This document shows, piece by piece, positions 23,247-30,170 of a DNA stretch of 47,767 nucleotides (positions are counted from its first letter, which is position 1; each line of letters starts with the position of its first letter). The position numbers were made by a program, and so were the translations under genes. The stretch comes from Bacteroidia bacterium (GTDB lineage: Bacteria; Bacteroidota; Bacteroidia; Bacteroidales; Rikenellaceae). The stretch spans positions 1 through 47,767 of the forward strand of contig BNXD01000007.1 of NCBI GenBank assembly GCA_025999315.1, in the 5' to 3' direction. The notes beneath the pieces were generated by a model. It saw only the letters and a list, made by a program, of their open reading frames with translations. It had not been told where the DNA came from and searched no databases.

Positions 23247-23849
23247 TTACTGTTTTTGTTGATCAAACTGCTGACCTTCGTGCCATTCTTTCACATTGTA
23301 AAAAACAACTCCTTCGGGATTGGTTGCCATTATTGCATCTACTACCGATTTGTGAAATAATTGTTTAACTCTGTATTCTGGCATCCGAAAAATAAGACGT
23401 TCGTCGAGCGGAATAGGTTTCAATTTCTCCTCATCCAGAACAAGTTTGTCTAAAGCCCAAATTTTCCCTAAATATGTATCCCAATCATATTCTGAGTTTT
23501 CTTTGTCAATTACAGAATAATGATTTACAATATGGATATACCAATAGTTTTCATATATTTCATCATTCTTTCCTGTAATGATTGCTGGAATTAACTGTAT
23601 TCCTTTGACCTTCAAGTTATCCAATACATCAAAAATCTTTTTTGAGATAACAGAATCAGGTGTAGAATGATAATCTGCCATTTTTGGCTTTCGCGGAACA
23701 GGTTTTCCTAAACGATAAGACATTTGACCTGGATTTTCAATGCGACTCTTTTCCCATGAGTATGGAGGACAATCAGAATCTTCTGTTAACAACGGGTGCT
23801 GCGGGTTGTTTGCCCTGCCAATAAAATAATACTCAAATTCGTTTTCCAT
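23247..23849 (-). CDS. Imm11 (DUF1629)-like immunity protein, paralogue 3
   Basis: 200 residues from the ATG at 23849 (MENEFEYYFIGRANNPQHPL). Landmarks: VPRKPKMADYHSTPDSVISK, KIFDVLDNLKVKGIQLIP, YSVIDKENSEYDWDTYLGK, KPIPLDERLIFRMPEY and FHKSVVDAIMATNPEGVVF, then KEWHEGQQFDQQKQ. It is the longest of the set. The spacer to paralogue 2 is 37 bp and contains the conserved AAATTTATAAAAT box, so the genes form one transcription unit or the products of tandem duplication with their leader. Confidence 0.6.
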   Translation of the reverse strand: MENEFEYYFIGRANNPQHPLLTEDSDCPPYSWEKSRIENPGQMSYRLGKPVPRKPKMADYHSTPDSVISKKIFDVLDNLKVKGIQLIPAIITGKNDEIYENYWYIHIVNHYSVIDKENSEYDWDTYLGKIWALDKLVLDEEKLKPIPLDERLIFRMPEYRVKQLFHKSVVDAIMATNPEGVVFYNVKEWHEGQQFDQQKQ

Positions 23850-23898
23850 TTTTTTAATCTCCTTTTAATTTAAAATTTATAAAATATGTTTTGTGAAA

Positions 23899-24132
23899 TT
23901 ACAATTTGTAACCAATGCCGTTATACCATTTTTCTATTGGAACGAATACAATCCCTTGCGGATTGACGGACATAATCAAATCGACAATGGATTTGTGATA
24001 AAACACATCGGCACCGCTTTCTTTGCTAACGTACATCAAGCGTTCTTCCAAAGGAACCTGAGACATTAATTCTTGGCTGATAACCATTTTTTCTATTCCA
24101 CTCCAACGTCCACTTGACGGCAGTCCACACAA
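23899..24132 (-). pseudogene. Truncated fourth Imm11-like paralogue
   Basis: Only the C-terminal third remains: EKMVISQELMSQVPLEERL, then FYHKSIVDLIMSVNPQGIVF, then PIEKWYNGIGYKL. It lines up with the last 65-70 residues of the three intact neighbours. The N-terminal part is replaced at about 24115-24132, where a GGCAGTC/GACTGCC hairpin (24119-24140) lies, about 100 bp from a tRNA-Ser 3' end. The open frame starts with unrelated MCGLPSS and is probably not expressed. Confidence 0.6.
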
Positions 24133-24170
24133 AGACTGCCTCCCTGCTCATTTCACCAATTCAGTTCAAA

Positions 24171-24225
24171 AACAAATGCGAACGCTTCCCCGGCGATAAA
24201 CACCCGGGGCGGGTTCGCATTTGTT
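24171..24225 (-). terminator. Terminator of tRNA-Ser
   Basis: 13-bp perfect arms AACAAATGCGAAC (24171-24183) and GTTCGCATTTGTT (24213-24225), with CCCCGG/CCGGGG pairing inside. On the minus strand it ends in TTTGTTTTTG, directly downstream of the tRNA. Confidence 0.8.
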
Positions 24226-24233
24226 CGTTTTTG

Positions 24234-24318
24234 CGGAGAGAAAGGGATTCGAACCCCTGGAGCCTCACAGCTCAACGGTTTTCAAGACCGCCGCAATCGA
24301 CCACTCTGCCATCTCTCC
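24234..24318 (-). tRNA. tRNA-Ser (UGA)
   Basis: 85 nt. The acceptor stem GGAGAGA pairs with TCTCTCC, with discriminator G at 24234. The anticodon arm GCGGT-CTTGAAA-ACCGT gives anticodon TGA. A long variable arm and GGTTCGAATCC T-arm confirm a class II serine tRNA. CCA is not encoded. Confidence 0.95.
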
Positions 24319-24421
24319 AGATGCAAAAGTAATAATCTTTTCGGCTTTCGGCAAGATCAGGGCTCAAAAATCCCGTCTCACTCAAAACCTCTTTATTTCT
24401 GCACGCGGCCCCGACGTTCGA

Positions 24422-24922
24422 CTATTCGGTCTTCGCGACGCAAAACGACTCCTCGATCGTCGCAAAAGATGTCTCCAGCCCCTTTTTCGACTCGGTCTGT
24501 TCGGCCACACACAGCACGCCGCCCTCCACCTCAAAAGCGTATATCCTGCCGTAGAACTTCGCCAGCCCCATGGCCTTGAACGAATAATCGGCGCACACGG
24601 CATCATAACGGCCGAAACAGCTCTGGTAATTGTCGCCGTGCTCAAGCGAGCTAACATTGTCGGCGTCGGCGATATTTGTCAGAAACCTGTCGACATAGTC
24701 GCTCGCATCGACAAGAGTGTCAGAGATAAAGGTAATCGTAAGCACTGCGTCCTTCTTTTCACACCCCACGTAATAGCCACGATCGAGCTCCTCGGTCTCG
24801 GTCTTCCAGCCCGCAGGATGCGTGAACGAGACGGCTTCGTAGCTGAACTCGACAGGATCGCCTCCCTGGCCGTCGCACGCCATGGCTGCGAGCGCAACAA
24901 AAAATATCCAAAACTTTTTCAT
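24422..24922 (-). CDS. Small lipoprotein, function unknown
   Basis: 166 residues with a lipoprotein signal (MKKFWIFFVALAAMAC, Cys16). The mature part begins VEFSYEAVSFTHPAGWKTE and continues YYVGCEKKDAVLTITFIS and DYVDRFLTNI, a pattern that recalls PsbP/DUF1795-like proteins, which share a strand with a xFxxPxGW motif. It has five further cysteines. It is transcribed from a -7 box 20 nt before its ATG, divergently from lspA, and ends before the tRNA-Ser gene. I do not recognise a specific function. Confidence 0.7.
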   Translation of the reverse strand: MKKFWIFFVALAAMACDGQGGDPVEFSYEAVSFTHPAGWKTETEELDRGYYVGCEKKDAVLTITFISDTLVDASDYVDRFLTNIADADNVSSLEHGDNYQSCFGRYDAVCADYSFKAMGLAKFYGRIYAFEVEGGVLCVAEQTESKKGLETSFATIEESFCVAKTE

Positions 24923-24941
24923 GGTAAGTTATAATTTTGTA

Positions 24942-24949
24942 CAAAGTTA
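24942..24949 (-). promoter_or_regulatory. -7 promoter box TAACTTTG
   Basis: The complement is TAACTTTG, ending 20 nt before the ATG at 24922; transcript start would be close to the start codon, leaving a short leader. Confidence 0.55.
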
Positions 24950-24966
24950 CACTATTTCGGGAAACT

Positions 24967-25086
24967 CAGGATTTATATCGATTAATATGTGCGGCATGGT
25001 TGCTCCCATGTAACCGAGGAAGAGGCGCAAAACAGGCCTGAACGAGAGATAAAAGGCACATATCTTACTGATCGATATAAGCTCTG
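24967..25086. repeat. MITE-like inverted-repeat element, copy B
   Basis: About 120 bp with imperfect terminal inverted repeats (24967-24992 and 25056-25086, both containing TTATATCGAT and ATATGTGC). The body from GCATGG at 24994 to about 25055 aligns with 6825-6889 of copy A (shared CTCCCATGTAAC and AGGCGCAAAA). About 45 bp of copy A, including one inner arm, are absent here. It lies between two divergent promoters. Confidence 0.65.
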
Positions 25087-25132
25087 CCGGTCAAATTTTT
25101 CCGCCGAAGATATTTGAATGCTATTTTTAGGC

Positions 25133-25140
25133 TATATTTG
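25133..25140 (+). promoter_or_regulatory. -7 promoter box TATATTTG
   Basis: TATATTTG, 31 nt before the lspA start; a TTTG at 25113-25116 lies 16 nt upstream, a slightly short spacer for a -33 box. Confidence 0.55.
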
Positions 25141-25171
25141 TCGAAACTTTCGCACAGCAAAAAACAAGAAC

Positions 25172-25771
25172 ATGCAACGCAAAACGATCATATGGATCAT
25201 CGCGGGGCTGCTGGTGGTGGACCAAGCGGTCAAACTGTGGGTCAAATCGACCATGACGCTCGACGAGAGCATCACCGTCTTCCACGACTGGTTTTTCATC
25301 CGTTTCATCGAAAATCCCGGCGCGGCGTTCGGCTTTGCCCTGGGCGGCAGCGCCGGCAAGCTCTTTTTGAGTCTGTTCCGCATCGCAGCGGTGTGTGTGC
25401 TGGGGTGGTACATCGATCGGCTGATACGCCGTGGCGCTCCCACCGGGGTGATCGTCTGTTTCGGACTGATCACGGCAGGCGCGGCAGGCAACATCATAGA
25501 CAGCATGTTCTACGGGATGATCTTCTCCGAAAGCGCTTTCGCCCAGGCAGCTACGTTATTTTCTCCGGGCGGGGGCTACGCGGGGTTCCTGCACGGCAAG
25601 GTGGTCGACATGCTCTACTTTCCGCTGTGGAACGGCCACTATCCATCGTGGTTCCCGGGCGTGGGCGGCGAGCCGTTCATCTTCTTCAGCCCCATCTTCA
25701 ACATGGCCGACAGCTACATCACCACAGGGGTGATCTGGCTGCTGTTGTTTGAGCGCAAATTCTTTAAGTAA
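25172..25771 (+). CDS. lspA: Lipoprotein signal peptidase II
   Basis: 199 residues from the ATG at 25172 ([20 protein letters not shown]). Four membrane segments and the two aspartates of the catalytic dyad are visible: Asp110 in AGAAGNIID and Asp180 in FNMADSYI. The substrate-binding ENPGAAFGF is at 47-55. The insertion between the catalytic regions (about 112-170) makes it longer than proteobacterial LspA and is common in Bacteroidetes. It cleaves signal peptides of diacylglyceryl-modified lipoproteins, which here would include all the pilins in this window. The stop overlaps the tdk start (TAATG), so the two are coupled. Confidence 0.95.
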   Translation: MQRKTIIWIIAGLLVVDQAVKLWVKSTMTLDESITVFHDWFFIRFIENPGAAFGFALGGSAGKLFLSLFRIAAVCVLGWYIDRLIRRGAPTGVIVCFGLITAGAAGNIIDSMFYGMIFSESAFAQAATLFSPGGGYAGFLHGKVVDMLYFPLWNGHYPSWFPGVGGEPFIFFSPIFNMADSYITTGVIWLLLFERKFFK

Positions 25772-26346
25772 TGTTTCTGGAAAACGCTTCGCGCGACGGA
25801 TGGATCGAGGTGGTGTGCGGGTCGATGTTCTCGGGCAAGACAGAGGAGTTGATCCGTCGCCTCAAACGGGCCAAATTTGCCAACCAGCGGGTCGAGATAT
25901 TCAAGCCCCGGATGGATGTGCGTTACTCGCAGGAGGAGGTGGTCTCGCACGACAGCAACACGATCCGCTCCACGCCGGTCGATTCGCCGGGCAATATCCT
26001 CATTATGACCTCCGATGTCGATGTGGTGGGGATCGACGAGGCGCAGTTTTTCGACATGAGCCTGGTGGAGGTGTGTCGCCAGTTGGCCGACCGGGGTACG
26101 CGCGTGATCGTGGCGGGGCTCGACATGGACTACACGGGGCAACCGTTCGGTCCGATGCCCGCTCTGATGGCCACGGCCGAATATGTGACCAAAGTGCACG
26201 CAATATGTGTGCGTTGCGGCAATCTGGCCCACCATTCCCACCGCCTTTTGGCGAGCGACAAACTGGTCGTCCTCGGCGAGAAGGAGACCTACCAGCCCAT
26301 TTGCCGCCACTGTTTCCGCATAGCAATGGCCGAAAAGAGGGGGTGA
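25771..26346 (+). CDS. tdk: Thymidine kinase
   Basis: 191 residues, type II (TK1-like) enzyme. P-loop GSMFSGKT at 17-24, catalytic Glu90 in GIDEAQFFD, and the lasso/zinc site with cysteines in CVRCG and CRHC. It phosphorylates thymidine to dTMP with ATP (salvage). The ATG shares one base with the lspA stop, so translation is coupled to lspA. After the stop comes a 445-bp non-coding stretch with repeats. Confidence 0.95.
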   Translation: MFLENASRDGWIEVVCGSMFSGKTEELIRRLKRAKFANQRVEIFKPRMDVRYSQEEVVSHDSNTIRSTPVDSPGNILIMTSDVDVVGIDEAQFFDMSLVEVCRQLADRGTRVIVAGLDMDYTGQPFGPMPALMATAEYVTKVHAICVRCGNLAHHSHRLLASDKLVVLGEKETYQPICRHCFRIAMAEKRG

Positions 26347-26481
26347 TCTCACCCATGTCGAGCGGCGCTTGAGAGTTTGTTTAGAGTTCGGCACCCGTTG
26401 TGCATTTGGGGACGAGTTAATCCAAATCGGGAGTTTAAGACTGCTGGCAGACTACGGCCCCGCGATCGACAACCTGTTTTT

Positions 26482-26533
26482 CGACTCCTCGCCCCTGCAG
26501 CGGCTAAAAGCCGCTGCAGGGGCGAGGGAGTCG
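26482..26533. repeat. Large near-perfect hairpin
   Basis: 19-bp perfect arms at 26487-26505 and 26509-26527 (core CCCCTGCAGCGGCT, loop AAA), extended by CGACTC/GAGTCG across a one-base bulge. It could stop transcription leaving tdk, though no T run follows. Confidence 0.6.
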
Positions 26534-26609
26534 GCAGTTTTGACAGGCAAAACTGCAAGATGAAGCTAATGTGAGAAGTATTGCCATCGCGGCTCTGCAA
26601 GCCGCGCAC

Positions 26610-26703
26610 AGCCGCAGCCACATTCTGCGCTTTTGGGCGCTTCTTTGGCGCTTCTTTGGCGCTTTTGGGGCGCTTTTGGGGCGCTTTTTGGGGCGGAGGG
26701 CTG
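26610..26703. repeat. Dispersed repeat with 11-bp tandem units (copy 1)
   Basis: Begins AGCCGCAGCCACATTCTGCG and ends GGCGGAGGGCTGC, as at 46411-46450. Between these ends are six units of GCGCTTYTTKG (26627-26692), mostly 11 bp, which are absent in the second copy. Not coding: 11 is not a multiple of three. Confidence 0.6.
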
Positions 26704-26791
26704 CCAACTTTTCGCTCGAGATGACACTTTTTCACCAACCTTTAAATACACAACAGACAACACAGCATTACCTGACACTAACTATAAAATC

Positions 26792-27502
26792 ATGACGAAA
26801 AAGTTTTTTGCAGAACTGTTTGGCACCATGGTGCTTGTGCTGATGGGTTGCGGCAGCGCGGTGCTCAACGGAGGAGCCGGCTCGGTGGCCGCGGTCCTCA
26901 CCATCGCCTTCGCGTTCGGTCTGAGCGTAGTGGCCATGGCCTACGCCATCGGCTCGATCTCGGGTTGCCACATCAATCCCGCCATCACGCTGGGCGTCTG
27001 GCTCAGCGGCCGCATGAGCGGCAAAGAGGCCGGGGTCTACATGCTGGCGCAGGTCGTGGGGGCCATCGTGGGCTCGGCCATCCTCTACGCTATCGCTACC
27101 GGCATGGGCATCACCGCCACATGTCCCTCGAGTGGAGCGGCTTACACCCCCACCGGAGCCAATCTCTTCGCCCCGGGCCACCTCGTGGCAGCCTTCGTGG
27201 CCGAGACGGTCTTCACTTTCATCTTTGTGCTGGTCGTGCTGGGAGCGACCGACAAGGGCAGCAACACCCAGAAGTTCGCCGGCCTGGCTATCGGTCTGGC
27301 ACTGGTGTTGGTGCACATCGTCTGCATCCCCATCACCGGCACCTCGGTCAACCCTGCCCGCAGCATCGGCCCGGCGCTGTTCATGGGCGGCGAGGCCCTC
27401 TGTCAACTGTGGCTCTTCATCCTCTGCCCGCTGGTGGGCGCCGCTCTCGCTTCGCTGAGCTGGAAGGGGCTGACCTGCCAGTGCAAAAAAGGCAGCAAAT
27501 AG
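26792..27502 (+). CDS. aqpZ: Aquaporin Z-type water channel
   Basis: 236 residues from the ATG at 26792 (MTKKFFAELFGTMVLVLMG); the frame upstream runs through repeats. Six membrane segments and two NPA boxes: HINPAITLG (NPA 62-64) and SVNPARSIGP (NPA 187-189). Filter residues Phe42, His175, Thr184 and Arg190 correspond to the water-selective set of E. coli AqpZ rather than glycerol facilitators. It sits in the inner membrane. A strong terminator follows within 20 bp. The short C-terminus TCQCKKGSK has two cysteines. Confidence 0.93.
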   Translation: MTKKFFAELFGTMVLVLMGCGSAVLNGGAGSVAAVLTIAFAFGLSVVAMAYAIGSISGCHINPAITLGVWLSGRMSGKEAGVYMLAQVVGAIVGSAILYAIATGMGITATCPSSGAAYTPTGANLFAPGHLVAAFVAETVFTFIFVLVVLGATDKGSNTQKFAGLAIGLALVLVHIVCIPITGTSVNPARSIGPALFMGGEALCQLWLFILCPLVGAALASLSWKGLTCQCKKGSK

Positions 27503-27518
27503 AGCGCATAGATGTGTC

Positions 27519-27557
27519 AAAAAACGCGGCTGCCAAAGATTGGCAGCCGCGTTTTTT
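27519..27557 (+). terminator. Terminator of aqpZ
   Basis: AAAAAACGCGGCTGCCA and TGGCAGCCGCGTTTTTT pair across AAGAT, with T8 following the stem. It starts 17 bp after the aqpZ stop. Confidence 0.9.
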
Positions 27558-27617
27558 TTGCATAAATAAAACTTAAACGCTATTTTTGTGTGCCCGGAAG
27601 TTCAATCAGATTCTTAA

Positions 27618-27691
27618 GGTCCCGTAGCTCAGCTGGATAGAGCATCAGATTTCTAATCTGACGGTCTCAGGTTCGAATCCTGACGGGATCA
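27618..27691 (+). tRNA. tRNA-Arg (UCU)
   Basis: 74 nt. Acceptor GGTCCCG pairs with CGGGATC (one G-U pair), discriminator A. Anticodon arm TCAGA-TTTCTAA-TCTGA gives TCT. The T-arm GGTTCGAATCC is standard; CCA is not encoded. Confidence 0.95.
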
Positions 27692-27738
27692 CGCAAGGCG
27701 GCTCATAATCAGTTGATTATGAGCCGCCTTGCGTTTTA
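27692..27738 (+). terminator. Terminator of tRNA-Arg
   Basis: 20-bp perfect arms (27692-27711 and 27714-27733, starting CGCAAGGCGGCTCATAATCA) with a two-base loop and TTTT. It begins directly after the tRNA discriminator base. Confidence 0.9.
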
Positions 27739-27877
27739 ATGCAGCGAGTTGGCACAACAAATGACCGGGTTAAAACAGTCATTCAATGCCAGCTCCTGTT
27801 TCTTCACTGAAGGAATAATCGTCGACACGGACCACTGTTTTTTATCGCCGCTGTTTTTCGATTCCAAAATAAATTTA

Positions 27878-27885
27878 TAAATTTG
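27878..27885 (+). promoter_or_regulatory. -7 promoter box TAAATTTG
   Basis: TAAATTTG, 32 nt before the GH2 gene start, with a T-rich TTTTTCG about 18-20 nt upstream as a possible -33 element. Confidence 0.5.
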
Positions 27886-27916
27886 TTTAATAAATTGTTG
27901 CGACCGAATTTTAATT

Positions 27917-29808
27917 ATGAAGAGAGTCTTTATCATTTCGCCTTTTTGTCTGGGGGCGGTGGTCTCCCGGGGCGCCGACGCCAAGGGAGTTGCCACCAAA
28001 AACGCTGACGGTCAAGGGCAGGCGACCGCCCTGATCACCAACATCGGGGCCCGGCAGCGCGAGTCGCTCGACGGGGTATGGCGTTCGGTCATCGACCTGA
28101 GCGAGAAGGGGCTCTACTCCACCTCGCTGACCTCAAAAAAGGACCCTCACTATCTGGACGCCCGCTACACCGATCCGGGCAAGCTGCAGGAGTATGACTT
28201 CGGCACCGACAAGACCATTTTGGTCCCCGGCGACTGGAACATGCAACGTCCCGAGTGGTACTACTACGAGGGCGACATGTGGTATCGCCGTCTGTTCCAG
28301 GCCAAAAAAGAGGGCTCGAAACGCCGGTTCATCTACTTCGGCGCGGTCAACTACCGGTGCAACATCTATCTGAACGGCAAACCGCTCGGCTCGCACGAGG
28401 GGGGCTTCACACCGTTCAATGTCGAGGTAACCAACCATTTGGTCGACGGCGAAAATTCGCTGATCCTTCTTGTCAACAATCGCCGCGACAAGAGCAACAT
28501 ACCCACCATCGTGATGGACTGGTGGAACTATGGCGGCATCACACGCCCGAGCTGGCTTGTGTCGACCCCCAAGACCTTTATCCGCGACTATTGCATTCAG
28601 CTGGCCCGTGGCGATGCGGCCCGCATCAGCGGTTGGGGGCAGCTCGACGGAGACGACCTCGGGCAGCAGGTAACACTGCGCATCCCCGAGCTGGGCATCG
28701 ACCGAAAGGCGACCTGCGACGCCACCGGCCGGGCGGTGTTCGACATCGCGATCAAAAAAGCGACCCTCTGGGAGCCCGAAAACCCCAAGCTCTACGACGT
28801 CCTTCTCGCCTCGAAAGATGACAGTGTCGCCGACCGCATCGGCCTGCGCACCATCGAAACCCGCGGCAATGAGGTGTTGCTCAACGGGCGCAAGATATTC
28901 CTGCGGGGCATCTGCATCCACGAGGAGGCTCCCTTCAGCAGCGGACGCGCCTGGGCGCCCGAGCAGGACGCCATTTTGCTCGGGTGGGCCAAAGAACTGG
29001 GTTGCAACTTCATACGCCTGGCCCATTATCCTCACAACGAGGATATGATACGCCTTGCCGAGCAGATGGGGCTGATGGTGTGGAGCGAGATACCGGTCTA
29101 TTGGCCATCGACTGGGAGAACCCGGCCACCTATGCCAACGCCCTGATCCAGCTCGAGGAGAACATCACCCGCGACCGCAACCGTTGCAACATCGTCGTAT
29201 GGTCGGTGGCCAACGAGACCCACATCTCCGATGCCCGTCTGAACTTCCTCCGAGGGCTGATAGACAGAGCGCGAGAGATGGACAACACGCGCCTGGTGTC
29301 GGCGGCGCTGCTCAAAAACACCCCAAAGGGCACTGCCACCGTGGAGGTAAAAGACCCGCTGCTGCCCTATATCGACCTTGTGAGTTTCAACCAGTATAAC
29401 GGATGGTACGGCGCAGGCGGCCCCGAGCTGTGCGACAAGATCGTGTGGAACCTGCCCAAGGACAAACCCGTCTTCATCAGCGAGTGGGGCGGCGGAGCGC
29501 GTTACGGCTTCCACGACCCAACGCGAAAGGCCTATTTCTCGGAGGAGTACCTCGAGGATGTCTACACCCATCAGATCGCCTCGATCGGCAGGATCGAGGG
29601 TCTTGCGGGGTGCTCGCCCTGGCTGCTGATGGATTTTCGCTCGCCGCGCCGCCAACTGCCCGGGGTTCAGGACGAGTTCAACCGCAAGGGGTTGGTCTCG
29701 GACAAGGGCCAACGCAAACTCGCCTTCTACGTCCTGCAGAAGTGGTACCTCGACATGGCTCGGGCCGAGAAACAGGCCGCTGCAGGCAAACCCGCCGGAA
29801 AGAAGTAG
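27917..29808 (+). pseudogene. GH2 glycosidase (beta-glucuronidase/galactosidase-like), split by a frameshift
   Basis: Two open frames together make one GH2 enzyme of about 630 residues. The first (27917-29146) has a signal peptide, a sugar-binding domain (ILVPGDWNMQRPEWYYYEG, NIYLNGKPLGSHEGGFTPF), and the start of the TIM barrel (RGICIHEEAPFSSGRAW, RLAHYPHNEDM). The second continues with WENPATYANAL, WSVANETH (acid/base Glu) and FISEWGGG (nucleophile Glu). At 29102-29106 TGGCC should be TGGGCC; one missing G breaks the frame after Trp396. Everything else, including both catalytic Glu, is intact, so a recent mutation or a sequence error is equally possible. It would act in the periplasm on a glycan. 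Confidence 0.8.
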
Positions 29809-29824
29809 CCCCCACCCGGCGGCC

Positions 29825-29876
29825 AAAAATCAGCGGGGAGTTTCGCAAAAAAACGCGAAACTCCCCGCTGATTTTT
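29825..29876. terminator. Strong bidirectional terminator hairpin
   Basis: 22-bp perfect arms (29825-29846 and 29855-29876; core CAGCGGGGAGTTTCGC) flanked by A5/T5. It closes the GH2 gene. Confidence 0.9.
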
Positions 29877-29917
29877 GAACGACAGGAATCATCGATATTG
29901 ATAGTTAAATAACGATG

Positions 29918-29993
29918 CGGAGCGGAGCCAGCGAAGGGCTGCCCGAGCGCAAGCGAGATTTTGCAGCCCGTAGCCCGGGATGGCTCCGGTCCG
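29918..29993. repeat. Nested hairpin element
   Basis: Outer arms CGGAGCGGAGCCA (29918-29930) and TGGCTCCGGTCCG (29981-29993) pair with one mismatch; inner arms GGGCTGC (29936-29942) and GCAGCCC (29963-29969) are perfect. It may be a terminator for the GH42 gene or a dispersed palindromic unit. Confidence 0.45.
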
Positions 29994-30170
29994 CCGGCCT
30001 CTGCGAGGCCGAAAAACAGTAACCATGTCATCACGAGGTTACTCGCAACTCTGTCGAATGACAAGTAGAAATGCTGGCGCCTCTTTGCCCGCCAACTTTC
30101 CGACAAATGGCGCGAACAGAAAATCTAACCAAACTCTCATATCTCACAGTACGATCGACAGCCTGCGTTT

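Larger units (their letters stand above)
22611..23898. repeat. Conserved spacer repeats in the immunity-like array
   Basis: The spacers at 22611-22651, 23210-23246 and 23850-23898 share AAATTTATAAAAT followed by TGTTTT; the last two also share GTGAAATTAC. They mark repeated duplication of a gene-plus-leader unit. (The range spans the three spacers; the genes between them are listed separately.). Confidence 0.6.
26347..26791. other. Non-coding, repeat- and hairpin-rich stretch
   Basis: No gene is recognised. It contains the large hairpin at 26482-26533, an 8-bp hairpin GCAGTTTT/AAAACTGC at 26534-26556, the dispersed repeat with 11-bp tandem units at 26610-26703, and an AT-rich leader before aqpZ. 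Confidence 0.6.
29809..30170. other. Intergenic between convergent genes
   Basis: Besides the terminator and the hairpin at 29918-29993 nothing is recognised; a GTAACC/GGTTAC pair at about 30019-30044 could form a weak stem. Confidence 0.5.

Noticed and set aside
24133..24233. Attachment repeat of the tRNA-Ser 3' end at the left of the AT-rich island
   Set aside because: No second copy of the tRNA end sequence was found inside the window.
26627..26692. The 11-bp tandem units as a CRISPR array
   Set aside because: Units are directly adjacent, without unique spacers, and no cas genes are present.
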